Of a stretch of DNA of 64,000 nucleotides, positions 24,001-34,737 are shown in pieces (within the stretch, counting starts at the first letter, position 1; every line of letters starts with the position of its first letter). Origin of the DNA: Malus domestica. Taxonomy: Eukaryota; Streptophyta; Magnoliopsida; Rosales; Rosaceae. The DNA lies in the NCBI RefSeq assembly GCF_042453785.1, contig NC_091662.1, positions 5,001 to 69,000 on the forward strand, in the 5' to 3' direction. The notes under the pieces were generated by a model. That model saw only the letters and a program-made list of their open reading frames with translations. It ran no database searches and had not been told where the DNA came from. Both the position numbers and the translations under genes were made by a program.

Positions 24001-27000
24001 AGCCTATGCCTTTGAGTTTTTCAACTTCTGCTTTCATTGCCTCGTATCGTTCAGCGTCATAAGATCTTCGCTTCTGTCTCACCGGCTTGATCTTGGGGTC
24101 AATACTCAAACGATGACAGATGACATCGGGAGAGATGCCTGGCATGTCCTCGTATGACCAGGCGAAGACTTCAGTGTTCTCTTTCAAAAAAGATATCAAT
24201 GCTAACCGAAGGGGTGGTGACAATGTGGTGCCAATCTTCACCATGCGATCTGGATAATCTCTTGAGATAGGTACCTTCTCCAACTCTTCAGCAGGTTGGG
24301 CTTGCTGGGTGAAAGAGTCATCTCGAGGATCATCGGGTTGATTGTTGCTATCAGGAAGATCCAAGTTCGCTTCATCTAGGCTGGTCTTTGTGACTTGGTC
24401 ATGTACAGACAGGGTTTCCTTGGGTCCAGGCAAGTGTTGTTGCTTAACTGAAGTGTTGTAACATGATCGTGCACTAAGCTGATCTCCTCTGATGTAGCCG
24501 TTGCCATGGGGGGTTGGAAATTTCATCAACAGCATATGCGTGGATACCATAGCCTTGAGATCATTGATGCCTGTGCGCCCAAATATGACATTGTATGCCG
24601 TTGGGCAGTCAACCACTAGGAAGTTAGTGGTAATGGTAGCCGTGTAAGGGCCTGTACCAATAGTAAAGGGTAAATGTATGCTCCCTAAGGGTTGCACGAT
24701 ATCACCGGAGAAGCTTATCAGAGGAGAAATCGAGCGATCGAGCAAGTGTTCAGCTACACTGAGTGCCCTGAAAGCTTCGGCAAACATGATATTGACCGAA
24801 GCCCCTGTGTCTACGAGGATTCGTCGAACATCAAAGTTGGCTATGTGAGCCTCCACGATCAATGGGTCGTTATGAGGGTAGATGATGCCTCTTTCTTCCT
24901 CAGGGTAGAAACATATCGGATCCCAGTTAGGCTTTTGATACTTCCCTCCCCTGATGTCTTCCACGTGAAACACTTGGTGACCAGGCCTCAGAATTCGTTC
25001 ACTGTTTTTCATGGCCCTATTGGAAGATTCAGATATGGGTGTGCCGCCGCTTATGGAATATATGACATTCACCTGGCGTTGGTTACGGTTATCCCTTTGA
25101 GGGTGAAGGAGGAATTGATCAATTTTTCCTTCTCGTGCCAAAGCTTCAATACGATCACGGAGGATGATACATTTCTCGCTATCATGGCCGTTATGCTCAT
25201 GGTAGCAACAAAACATGCCCGCGTTATTCTGGGGCATGTAATCTGGGTGCCTCGGCTTTGGCTTTGGTATCAGGTGAGCTATGCTGGGGTAAATGGCCGC
25301 GCATGTGGCATTCAAAGGCGTGTATGTCTCATACCTTGGGGTAGGGGGTATCTTGACGCGGGTTTGACCCACTGCATTGACTGCCTGGGGGCGAGCGTTA
25401 TTGTGGCGATACCCTTGGTTATCGGGATAGTGTCCCTTACTCTTTTTACTGAAAGGAGAGTGGTGAGGATGGAAATCCTTCCTCTTGCCTTGAAATTGAT
25501 ATGTCTGTTGATTCGGTGAAGCATTATGCAAGGCATGGGGAGGTGCCACTGCTGTTTGGAAAGTCGAGGTCTTCTCATTTAGGTGAGTCTGGCTTCCACC
25601 TCCCACTTGTTGATAAAGGATGGTTGTAGGGGGTTTCTCCTGATATGTCTTTGCCTCGGCGGAGGCATGGTTATAAGCCTGCGCCATCACCTCAGAGTAA
25701 GTCTTCCAAGTATTGGCATTGATCATGTATTTAAAGAAACAATCACGTAGGCCTGCTGTGAAGGCTTTGAGGGCAGTCTTGTCGTCTGCCTCGGCACACC
25801 GGGAGTATTCATGGCTGAAGCGACCAGCATACATACGTAATGACTCGTCTGGCTTCTGGCGGATAGTGTACAGGTCATCTGCAGAGTGCAAGCGATCGGT
25901 TTGGAAAATGTGTTGGGAAACAAATAGTTTCCTCAATTCCTCAAATGAGTCTACCGTCTCAGATGTAAGACGACAATACCAATTTAGAGCTCCGCCAGAG
26001 AGGGTGGAGGGGAAGAGAAGACATCGCTCTTCGTCGGTGTGCATCCGGTATGCCATGGTGGACTCAAAGAGGTTAAGGTGCTCAATCGGGTCCTCTTTTC
26101 CAGTATAAAGTTGCAAGCCAAGCTTTTGCTTTGTCTTTGCTTGAAGGGGGGTGTTGAGGATCCTCCTTGTAAGAGGGCCAGGCCTGGGTTGGTTCCAGTC
26201 AGGTATTTCAGCCTGACGTTCAGCCTTCAACTTGTTTACTTCCTCAATAAGTTGTAGGACAAGGGGGTCTTGAGCGGAGTTATGTGCCACTGGAGCTTTC
26301 TTTCGTAAATCTCCATCTCCTCTTGGAATTAGGAAGGTTTGATCAAGGGCATGTGATTTTTCCCTGGACTCGTTGTACTGGCTTCCAGGGTATGTCTGTC
26401 GGAACACCTCTGAGTCCCCTGTACCCTCATGTCTCTCTAGGACTTGTTGCCCCTTCCCCAAATTGGTGGCCGGCTCGGGCCGTGGCAGGGGACCGAGTCT
26501 CTCAGAAATCCTTGGGTCATTGATCTTTGAGCTTATATGGATGGAATTCTCTCGACGTTGCTTCAGGAAATCCCGACAATCGCGAAAGACGGCTTTCAAT
26601 CCTTCTGCCCCTTCAGCAAAGAGGTGTCTCCCTCCACTTCTCATGGTTCGGGTCGAAGCAACTGGGTTAAGAGAAGCCTCATGTTGATTATCAAGTCGAG
26701 GGGTAATCTGTTCCCTATCAGGGATATCTATGTCGAATGCATGTGACCCTCCATGTTGGAGGGCACCCAGTTGATGGTTGACTTCCACGGGGGCAACAAG
26801 CTCGCGTGTCTGAGCTTGCCTAGCTTCGTGGAGTGTCTCGAAGAGCTTCTCATATTGCTCCTGGAGGACCTCATTCCTCATTGCTATCTTGTTGTTCTGA
26901 GCTTCCAACTCATCGACTTTAGCTTGAAGAAGAACTCGTTTTCCTTCCTTCTTTCGTTGTTTCGCACTATGTGCAAGGGGGGTGTCATTCTGTGTGCTGT

Positions 27001-27019
27001 GGCTTCCTTCGCTTCCCAT
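21011..27019 (-). CDS. Tat gypsy element A gag-pol polyprotein, intact (2002 aa)
   Basis: A single open frame encodes all proteins needed for retrotransposition. The start is taken at ATG 27019 (MGSEGSHS), after the primer site and leader; the frame is open upstream but that part is non-coding leader. Approximate residues: coiled coil 20-60; retrotransposon gag domain 300-400; Cys/His cluster near 605 (CCYHEHNGHDSEKC); aspartic protease 736-741 (DTGAS); reverse transcriptase with YVDD near 1140; gypsy RNase H about 1250-1380, whose first acidic site reads YLSVS and is degenerate; a second, archaeal-like RNase H about 1435-1560 with [21 protein letters not shown] and SHADAL (complete D-E-D-D); integrase H2C2 finger near 1650 and DDE core 1720-1880 ([19 protein letters not shown]). 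Ends at a lysine-rich tail. Two RNase H domains in tandem mark the Tat lineage. Confidence 0.95.
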   Translation of the reverse strand: MGSEGSHSTQNDTPLAHSAKQRKKEGKRVLLQAKVDELEAQNNKIAMRNEVLQEQYEKLFETLHEARQAQTRELVAPVEVNHQLGALQHGGSHAFDIDIPDREQITPRLDNQHEASLNPVASTRTMRSGGRHLFAEGAEGLKAVFRDCRDFLKQRRENSIHISSKINDPRISERLGPLPRPEPATNLGKGQQVLERHEGTGDSEVFRQTYPGSQYNESREKSHALDQTFLIPRGDGDLRKKAPVAHNSAQDPLVLQLIEEVNKLKAERQAEIPDWNQPRPGPLTRRILNTPLQAKTKQKLGLQLYTGKEDPIEHLNLFESTMAYRMHTDEERCLLFPSTLSGGALNWYCRLTSETVDSFEELRKLFVSQHIFQTDRLHSADDLYTIRQKPDESLRMYAGRFSHEYSRCAEADDKTALKAFTAGLRDCFFKYMINANTWKTYSEVMAQAYNHASAEAKTYQEKPPTTILYQQVGGGSQTHLNEKTSTFQTAVAPPHALHNASPNQQTYQFQGKRKDFHPHHSPFSKKSKGHYPDNQGYRHNNARPQAVNAVGQTRVKIPPTPRYETYTPLNATCAAIYPSIAHLIPKPKPRHPDYMPQNNAGMFCCYHEHNGHDSEKCIILRDRIEALAREGKIDQFLLHPQRDNRNQRQVNVIYSISGGTPISESSNRAMKNSERILRPGHQVFHVEDIRGGKYQKPNWDPICFYPEEERGIIYPHNDPLIVEAHIANFDVRRILVDTGASVNIMFAEAFRALSVAEHLLDRSISPLISFSGDIVQPLGSIHLPFTIGTGPYTATITTNFLVVDCPTAYNVIFGRTGINDLKAMVSTHMLLMKFPTPHGNGYIRGDQLSARSCYNTSVKQQHLPGPKETLSVHDQVTKTSLDEANLDLPDSNNQPDDPRDDSFTQQAQPAEELEKVPISRDYPDRMVKIGTTLSPPLRLALISFLKENTEVFAWSYEDMPGISPDVICHRLSIDPKIKPVRQKRRSYDAERYEAMKAEVEKLKGIGFVREVNYPTWVANVVLVKKNPTKESLLLQKVLWRMCVDYTDLNKGCPKDSFPLPLIDRLIDSTAGCELLSFMDAYSGYNQILMNPSDQEHTAFTTDRGLYCYKVMPFGLKNAGATYQRLVNSMFAEQIGKSMEVYVDDMLVKSKHADQHITNLSETFTILKRYRMRLNPNKCAFGVGSGKFLGFMISQRGIEANPEKIKAILDMKEPVTSKDIQSLTGKVAALTRFISKATDKCAPFFKALKGSRKYITWTDECAEAFKNLKEYMSKAPLLSKPEVGDILIIYLSVSASAVSSVLIRKDGNIERPVYYASKALQDAETRYSNIEKLALALVMSARKLRPYFQAHSIIVLTNYPLRQILQSPDTSGRMIKWAIALGEFDISYQPKPAEKGQAVADFIADFTYPVDIASTPEAVVSLPPEAQKIEPTTPAWSLYVDGSSNQQGCGTGLVLTTPDKVAMEYALRFKFKASNNEAEYEALLAGLRLAKHLGVKQIDIFSDSQLVVNQVTNNFDAKDSSMAAYLAQTQLLLKHFHYQITQVPRAANSHADALARLASAVEDKIGRKIHVELLATPSTMAAEVCNLQRGDSWITPIYNFLAHGTLPNDKVQAKQIRYKSTRYLIINDQLYKRGFSLPYLRCLTPAEAEIVLREIHEGVCGDHAGSRSLAHKTFRQGYYWPTLHQDAIKVSRSCDKCQRYAAIPHSPPEPLTPMISPWPFAQWGLDLIGPMPAGKGKVCYAVVAVDYFTKWAEVEPLATITEAKIEDFVWKNILCRFGIPNAIVTDNGRQFDNKKFRLFCSKFNINLCFASPAHPQSNGQVEAINKIIKRTLKTSLDKAKGCWPEFVPQVLWSYRTSYRTSTGETPFSLAFGTEAVVPVELEQATFRVQNYIQSENDKQLTLNLDLVEEHRNQAHLRNVAYKQRISNYYDSRVKPRSFKIGDWVLKKRLLCDRVPSEGTLSPNWDGPYEVIGISRPGSYTLRSSDGKTLGHPWNADHLKYYYK

Positions 27020-27108
27020 GTTGGAGAGGGATGCCTGATCAAAAGAAAGTGTACGAATGATAGAAACCAGCTTGACACAGCTGAAGAGAGTAGGAATAAG
27101 TGTCGTTT

Positions 27109-27126
27109 CCCACAGACGGCGCCAAA
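27109..27126 (-). promoter_or_regulatory. element A primer binding site
   Basis: On the element strand TTTGGCGCCGTCTGTGGG follows the 5' LTR. TGGCGCC pairs with a tRNA 3' end of sequence GGCGCCA, such as plant tRNA-Asp; the match beyond that is imperfect for Asp, so the exact tRNA is open. Confidence 0.75.
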
Positions 27127-27639
27127 TGTTGATGCACAAAATCAGCGAAGACTTTGGTACAACAGAAAGTGTCAGGTTTTATGACCTTCGCTTGGTTGCT
27201 TCGGTCACTAGTGAGGATAAGTACGTAAATGAATAGAGACAGAGAAGCAAACACAGGATGTACGTGGTTCACCCAGATTGGCTACGTCCACGGAGTAGAG
27301 GAGTTCTTATTAGTAGTGAAGGGCTTACACAAGTACAAAGGATCAAGCTCTCAATTTAGTGAGTTCTTGTGAATGATTTCACACAAAATGGCATTAGGCA
27401 ATATTGTGGGGGAATGACCCCTATTTATAGAAAAACTTGTAGCTTTGTCACATTGACATGTGTCATGTTATGATTGGTTCTTGATGTTGACACGTGCTGC
27501 GCTCTGATTGGCTTCTAATCTTGACACGTGTCGAGTAGTGATTGGCCTCCTGGTCGGAGGGGAACTCTTCTGGGTCCTTGACAGTATAGCGTTGGCCGGT
27601 GCTCGGTAGTTTCGGGATTGGTCAAGTATGGTACAAACA
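27127..27639 (-). repeat. element A 5' LTR
   Basis: 513 bp, no difference from 15109-15621 seen. The TATA box is at 27421-27430 (CTATAAATAG on the element strand), so transcription should run leftward into gag-pol. Confidence 0.95.
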
Positions 27640-27644
27640 CAGTG
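27640..27644. repeat. target site duplication CAGTG of element A, right copy
   Basis: Matches 15104-15108. Confidence 0.93.
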
Positions 27645-28109
27645 CATCATGGATGTATCTTCAAATGAAGATCATTGCAATAGCCTTCTGAGCTTCGTCA
27701 ACAGGTTTGTCGACGATAGGTGTCTCGATGGTGGCTCTAATGCCCTTTGCAGTCAGATGAAGCTTCACGTCTTGAACCTACTTCAGATAGTTTCTTCCAC
27801 AGACTTCTAGAGCGGAGATATCGAGCTTGTTCCAGTTCAATATGACCCTAAAACAGAGGGAAAACGTGAGTAGTTATATGGTAAGCCATAGACATATATC
27901 GTAAAACATACAGGTTCTATATACATGTATTGGTTTAATTTATGCATGAAAACTACAGGTTTCATGTGGTATGTTTTGAATGAAAACTTCAGGTTTCAAA
28001 GACACTAAATTTGAAACTACATGTTCAATTTAGTTTTATGAACAATTAGTTCATAATGTGAGGTTCTTGCAAGAAACACAGAATGCAATATACTAATTTG
28101 AATATAGTG
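27645..28109 (-). pseudogene. copia gag N-terminal part and leader, between the two Tat insertions
   Basis: Minus-strand translation from about 27835 gives a copia gag N terminus (WNKLDISALEVCGRNYLK, then VDKPVDEAQKAIAM, then YIHDAL) that continues across the element A insertion at 15103. Two in-frame stops are visible, one after NYLK (TAG) and one at TGA 27662-27664. Positions 27850-28109 are untranslated leader of the copia element. Confidence 0.82.
28105..28109. repeat. target site duplication TAGTG of element B, left copy
   Basis: Identical to 43011-43015, directly outside the right LTR of element B. Confidence 0.92.
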
Positions 28110-28621
28110 TGTTTGTACCATACTTGACCAATCCCGAAACTACCGAGCACCGGCCAACGCTATACTGTCAAGGACCCAGAAGAGTTCCCCTCCGACCAGG
28201 AGGCCAATCACTACTCGACACGTGTCAAGATTAGAAGCCAATCAGAGCGCAGCACGTGTCGACATCAAGAACCAATCATAACATGACACATGTCAATGTG
28301 ACAAAGCTACAAGTTTTTCTATAAATAGGGGTCATTCCCCCACAATATTGCCTAATGCCATTTGTGTTAAATCATTCACAAGAACTCATTAAATTGAGAG
28401 CTTGATCCTTTGTACTTGTGTAAGCCCTTCACTACTAATAAGAACTCCTCCACTCCGTGGACGTAGCCAATCTGGGTGAACCACGTACATCCTGTGTTTG
28501 CTTCTCTGTCTCTATTCATTTACGTACTTATCCTCACTAGTGACCGAAGCAACCAAGCGAAGGTCACAAAACCTGACACTTTCTGTTGTACCAAAGTCTT
28601 CGCTGATTTTGTGCATCAACA
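28110..28621 (+). repeat. element B 5' LTR
   Basis: 512 bp, TGTTTGTACC…GCATCAACA. Four differences from the 3' LTR were counted, all C/T. Confidence 0.95.
28204..28330 (+). promoter_or_regulatory. LTR U3 promoter: alternating CCAAT and G-box motifs plus TATA box
   Basis: CCAATCA occurs at 28204-28210, 28238-28244 and 28272-28278. Alternating with these are CACGTG at 28219-28224 and 28253-28258 and the related CACATG at 28288-28293. The TATA box CTATAAATAG is at 28319-28328. The roughly 34-bp period suggests internal duplication of an enhancer unit. G-box/ABRE-type cores bind bZIP or bHLH factors in plants; stress or light control of the element is an inference. Confidence 0.7.
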
Positions 28622-28640
28622 TTTGGCGCCGTCTGTGGGA
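28622..28640 (+). promoter_or_regulatory. element B primer binding site
   Basis: TTTGGCGCCGTCTGTGGGA directly follows the 5' LTR, the same as in element A. Confidence 0.75.
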
Positions 28641-28728
28641 AACGACACTTATTCCTACTCTCTTCAGCTGTGTCAAGCTGGTTTCTATCATTCGTACACT
28701 TTCTTTTGACCAGGCATCCCTCTCCAAC

Positions 28729-31700
28729 ATGGGAAGCGAAGGAAGCCACAGCACACAGAATGACACCCCCCTTGCACATAGTGCGAAACAACGAAAGAAT
28801 GAAGGAAAACGAGTTCTTCTTCAAGCTAAAGTCGATGAGTTGGAAGCTCAGAACGACAAGATAGCAATGAGGAATGAGGTCCTCCAGGAGCAATATGAGA
28901 AGCTCTTCGAGACACTCCACGAAGCTAGGCAAGCTCAGACACGCGAGCTTGTTGCCCCCGTGGAAGTCAACCATCAACTGGGTGCCCTCTAACATGGAGG
29001 GTCACATGCATTCGACATAGATATCCCTGATAGGGAACAGATTACCCCTCGATTTGATAATCAACATGAGGCTTCTCTTAACCCAGTTGCTTCGACCCGA
29101 ACCATGAGAAGTGGAGGGAGACACCTCTTTGCTGAAGGGGCAGAAGGATCGAAAGCCGTCTTTCGCGATTGTCGGGATTTCCTGAAGCAACGTCGAGAAA
29201 ATTCCATCCATATAAGCTCAAAGATTAATGACCCAAGGATTTCTGAGAGACTCGGTCCCCTGCCACGGCCCAAGCCGGCCACCAATTTGGGGAAGGGGCA
29301 ACAAGTCCTAGAGAGACATGAGGGTACAGGGGACTCAGAGGTGTTCCGACAGACATACCCTGGAAGCCAGTACAGCGAGTCCAGGGAAAAATCACATGCC
29401 CTTGATCAAACCTTCCTAATTCCAATAGGAGATGGAGATTTACGAAAGAAAGCTCCAGTGACACATAACTCCGCTCAGGACCCCCTTGTCCTACAACTTC
29501 TTGAGGAAGTAAACAAGTTGAAGGCTGAACGTCAGGCTGAAATACCTGACTGGAACCAACCCAGGCCTGACCCTCTTACAAGGAGGATCCTCAACACCCC
29601 CCTTCAAGCAAAGACAAAGCAAAAGCTTGGCTTGCAACTTTATACTGGAAAAGAGGACCCGATTGAGCACCTTAACCTCTTTGAGTCCACCATGGCATAC
29701 CGGATGCACACCGACGAAGAACGATGTCTTCTCTTCCCCTCCACCCTCTCTGGTGGAGCTCTAAATTGGTATTGTCGTCTTACACCTGAGACGGTAGACT
29801 CATTTGAGGAATTGAGGAAACTATTTGTTTCCCAACACATTTTCCAAACCGATCGCTTGCACTCTGCAGATGACTTGTACACTATCCGCCAGAAGCCAGA
29901 CGAGTCATTACGTATGTATGCTGGCCGCTTCAGCCATGAATACTCCCGGTGTGCCGAGGCAGACGACAAGACTGCCCTCAAAGCCTTCACGGCAGGCCTA
30001 CGTGATTGTTTCTTTAAATACATGATCAATGCCAATACTTGGAAGACTTACTCTGAGGTGATGGCGCAGGCTTATAACCATGCCTCCGCCGAGGCAAAGA
30101 CATATCAGGAGAAACCCCCTACAACCATCCTTTATCAACAAGTGGGAGGTGGAAGCCAGACTCACCTAAATGAGAAGACCTCGACTTTCCAAACAGCAGT
30201 GGCACCTCCCCATGCCTTGCATAATGCTTCACCGAATCAACAGACATATCAATTTCAAGGCAAGAGGAAGGATTTCCATCCTCACCACTCTCCTTTCAGT
30301 AAAAAGAGTAAGGGACACTATCCCGATAACCAAGGGTATCGCCACAATAACGCTCGCCCCCAGGCAGTCAATGCAGTGGGTCAAACCCGCGTCAAGATAC
30401 CCCCTACCCCAAGGTATGAGACATACACGCCCTTGAATGCCACATGCGCGGCCATTTACCCCAGCATAGCTCACCTGATACCAAAGCCAAAGCCGAGGCA
30501 CCCAGATTACACTCCCCCGAATAACGCGGGCATGTTTTGTTGCTACCATGAGCATAACGGCCATGATAGCGAGAAATGTATCATCCTCCGTGATCGTATT
30601 GAAGCTTTGGCACGAGAAGGAAAAATTGATCAATTCCTTCTTCACCCTCAAAGGGATAACCGTAACCAACGCCAGGTGAATGTCATATATTCCATAAGCA
30701 GCGGCACACCCATATCTGAATCTTCCAATAGGGCCATGAAAAACAGTGAACGAATTCTGAGGCCTGGTCACCAAGTGTTTCACGTGGAAGACATCAGGGG
30801 AGGGAAGTATCAAAAGCCTAACTGGGATCCGATATGTTTCTACCCTGAGGAAGAAAGAGGCATCATCTACCCTCATAACGACCCATTGATCGTGGAGGCT
30901 CACATAGCCAACTTTGATGTTCGACGAATCCTCGTAGACACAGGGGCTTCGGTCAATATCATGTTTGCCGAAGCTTTCAGGGCACTCAGTGTAGTTGAAC
31001 ACTTGCTCGATCGCTCGATTTCTCCTCTGATAAGCTTCTCCGGTGATATCGTGCAACCCTTAGGGAGCATACATTTACCCTTTACTATTGGTACAGGCCC
31101 TTACACGGCTACCATTACCACTAACTTCCTAGTGGTTGACTGCCCAACGGCATACAATGTCATCTTTGGGCGCACAGGCATCAATGATCTCAAGGCTATG
31201 GTATCCACGCATATGCTGTTGATGAAATTTCCAACCCCCCATGGCAACGGCTACATCAGAGGAGATCAGCTTAGTGCACGATCATGTTACAACACTTCAG
31301 TCAAACAACAACACCTGCCTGTCCCCAAGAAGACTCTCTTTATACATAACCAAGTCGTAAAGACCAGTCCAGATGAATCCAACTCGGGTTTTCAGGATGG
31401 CAACAGTCAACCCGACGACCCTCGAGATGACTCATTCACCCAGCAAGCACAACCCGCTGAAGAGTTAGAGAAGATCTCTATCTCCAAATACCATCCAGAT
31501 CGCATGGTGAATATTGGCACCACATTGTCACCACCCCTTCGGTTAGCATTAATATCTTTTTTGAAAGAGAACACTGAAGTCTTCGCCTGGTCATACGAGG
31601 ACATGCCAGGCATCTCTCCCGATGTCATCTGTCATCGTTTGAGTATTGACCCCAAGATCAAGCCGGTGAGACAGAAGTGAAGATCTTATGACGCTGAACG

Positions 31701-34700
31701 ATACGAGGCAATGAAAGCAGAAGTTGAAAAACTCAAAGGCATAGGCTTTGTCCGCGAAGTCAATTACCCGACATGGGTAGCAAATGTGGTCCTTGTTAGG
31801 AAAAATCCGACCAAAGAAAGTCTTTTGCTTCAAAAGGTCTTGTGGAGGATGTGTGTTGACTACACCGACCTAAACAAAGGGTGTCCGAAAGATAGTTTCC
31901 CTCTTCCTCTTATTGACAGGCTTATAGACTCTACGGCAGGGTGTGAGCTCTTGAGCTTTATGGACGCTTATTCAGGATACAACCAAATCCTCATGAACCC
32001 CTCAGACCAAGAACACACGGCCTTCACTACTGACAGGGGACTATATTGCTATAAAGTCATGCCTTTCGGCCTAAAGAATGCAGGAGCAACTTATCAGAGA
32101 CTGGTCAATTCAATGTTCGCCGAACAAATTGGGAGGAACATGGAAGTTTACGTTGATGATATGCTAGTCAAAAGCAAACATGCTGACCAACACATCACCA
32201 ACCTATCTGAAACTTTCACCATTCTAAAGAGGTATCGAATGAGGTTGAACCCCAACAAATGTGCCTTCGGCGTGGGCTCTGGCAAATTCTTAGGCTTCAT
32301 GATTAGCCAACGAGGCATTGAAGCTAACCCTGAAAAGATCAAAGCAATCCTCGACATGAAAGAGCCAATAACTTCAAAAGACATCCAAAGCCTTACTGGC
32401 AAGGTGGCAGCCTTAACCAGATTCATCTCTAAGGCCACAGACAGATGTGCTTCTTTCTTCAAAGCACTCAAGGGAAATAAGAAGTACATTACATGGACGG
32501 AGGAATGTGCCAAGGCATTCAGGAACCTCAAAGAGTACATGAGTAAAGCCCCTCTGCTCTCCAAACCAGAAGTTGGTGACACTCTCATTATCTATCTATC
32601 GGTTTCGGCTTCAGCAGTCAGTTCTGTTCTTATTCGAATGGACAGTGGTGTCGAACGGCCCGTCTACTACGCTAGCAAGGCCCTACAAGATGCGGAGACA
32701 CGATACTCCAACATTGAGAAATTAGCTCTAGCATTGGTCATGTCTGCTCGGAAACTTCGCCCTTATTTCCAAGCACACGTCATCATCGTGCTTACCAATC
32801 ACCCTTTTCGACAGATACTCCAGAGTCCTGACACGTCTGGACGAATGATCAAATGGGCGATAGCGTTGGGTGAGTTTGACATCTCCTACCAACCAAAGCC
32901 AGCTGAGAAGGGCCAAGCAGTGGCAGACTTCATTGCCGACTTCACATATCCGGTTGACATTGCTTCTACACCTGAAGCAGTGGCTTCATTACCCCCGGAA
33001 GCTCAGAAGATAGAACCAACAACCCCAGCATGGAATCTGTATGTTGATGGCTCATCCAACCAACAGGGCTGTGGAGCGGGACTAGTCTTGACTACGCCCG
33101 ACAAAGTAGCAATGGAGTATGTTCTTCGTTTCAAATTCAAGGCATCAAACAATGAGGCCGAGTATGAAGCCCTTCTAGCAGGATTACGTTTGGCCAAACA
33201 CCTCGGGGTTAAACAAATTGATATTTTCAGTGACTCCCAATTAGTGGTCAACCAGGTTACCAACAACTTTGATGCTAAGGACAGCTCTATGGCAGCATAT
33301 CTTGCGCAAACACAACTTTTGCTCAAGCACTTCCACTACCAGATCACCCAAGTTCCTCGAGCGGCAAACAGTCATGCAGACGCCCTGGCTCGCCTCGCCT
33401 CAGCTGTGGAAGACAAGATTGGAAGAAAAATTCATGTCGAACTGTTGGCAACACCAAGCACCATGGCCGCAGAAGTATGCAACTTACAACAGGGGGATAG
33501 TTGGATCACCCCGATCTATAATTTCCTTGCTCATGGCACCCTCCCAAATGATAAAGTCCAGGCTAAGCAAATTCGATACAAGTCTACCCGCTACCTGATC
33601 ATCAATGATCAACTCTATAAGCGAGGTTTTAGCCTGCCATACTTAAGGTGTCTTACGCCTGCCGAGGCGGAAATCGTCCTTCGGGAAATACATGAGGGAG
33701 TCTGTGGAGATCATGCTGGATCTCGGTCCCTAGCACACAAGACTTTTCGCCAAGGATATTACTGGCCAACACTCCACCAGGATGCCATCAAAGTATCCCG
33801 CTCATGTGACAAATGTCAACGATATGCGACTATTCCTCATTCCCCTCCAGAGCCTCTTACTCCTATGATCAGCCCTTGGCCCTTCGCCCAGTGGGGACTT
33901 GATTTGATCGGCCCAATGCCGGCAGGGAAGGGCAAAGTCTGTTACGCAGTCGTTGCAGTGGACTACTTCACAAAGTGGGCCGAAGTAGAACCCTTGGCAA
34001 CCATTACTGAGGCAAAGATAGAAGACTTCGTGTGGAAGAACATCCTTTGTAGATTCGGCATTCCCAATGCGATAGTCACTGACAATGGGCGACAGTTTGA
34101 CAACAAGAAGTTCAGGTTGTTCTGCTCTAAGTTCAACATCAACTTATGCTTTGCCTCTCCAGCTCATCCCCAGTCTAATGGACAAGTTGAGGCCATCAAC
34201 AAAATAATCAAGCGCACTTTGAAAACCAGCTTGGACAAAGCTAAAGGCTGTTGGCCAGAATTTGTACCCCAAGTTCTTTGGTCATATCGCACTTCATATC
34301 GGACTTCAACAGGAGAAACTCCATTCTCACTTGCCTTTGGCACAGAGGCGGTTGTCCCTGTTAAGCTCGAGCAAGCAACATTCCGAGTCCAGAACTACAT
34401 TCAAAGTGAAAATGACAAACAACTCACCCTCAACTTGGATTTAGTCGAGGAACACAGAAACCAAGCTCACTTGAGGAATGTTGCCTACAAGCAGCGCATC
34501 TCCAACTATTATGACTCTAGGGTCAAGCCTCGTTCTTTCAAAATAGGAGACTGGGTCTTAAAGAAAAGATTACTCTGCGACAGAGTCCCGAGTGAAGGCA
34601 CACTTAGTCCAAACTGGGATGGACCGTATGAAGTCATTGGCATCAGTCGCCCTGGCTCTTACACACTTAGAAGCTCCGATGGCAAGACCCTTGGCCATCC

Positions 34701-34737
34701 ATGGAACGCTGATCACTTGAAGTACTACTACAAATAG
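28729..34737 (+). pseudogene. Tat gypsy element B gag-pol, interrupted by two stop codons
   Basis: The same frame as the element A polyprotein, from ATG 28729 (MGSEGSHS) to the stop at 34735-34737. Two in-frame stops break it: TAA at 28990-28992, where A has CAA (Gln), and TGA at 31678-31680, where A has CGA (Arg). Both are C-to-T changes. The frame stays in phase across both, with no indel frameshift. Domains as in A: gag with Cys/His cluster, DTGAS protease, RT with YVDD (near 32145-32160), degenerate gypsy RNase H, second RNase H with D-E-D-D, H2C2 and DDE integrase. The second stop separates protease from RT, so B cannot make pol by simple translation. Confidence 0.93.

Larger units (their letters stand above)
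15109..27639 (-). mobile_element. Tat-type Ty3/gypsy retrotransposon A, complete, very young
   Basis: 12.5 kb, inserted in the copia gag gene. LTRs 15109-15621 and 27127-27639 (513 bp each) look identical base for base. Order on the minus strand: 5' LTR, primer binding site, gag-pol in one open frame (27019-21011), a long non-coding region with tandem repeats and an antisense ORF (17798-18472), a polypurine tract at 15622-15637, and the 3' LTR. The 2.6 kb antisense-gene region present in sibling element B between pol and the repeats is missing here. The gag-pol has no stop or frameshift, so A may be able to supply its own proteins. Confidence 0.95.

Noticed and set aside
29225..29464. Open frames on the strand opposite the Tat gag-pol genes, some of 80-275 codons
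   Set aside because: They mirror the real gag-pol coding frame in both elements and have no start context or domain of their own.
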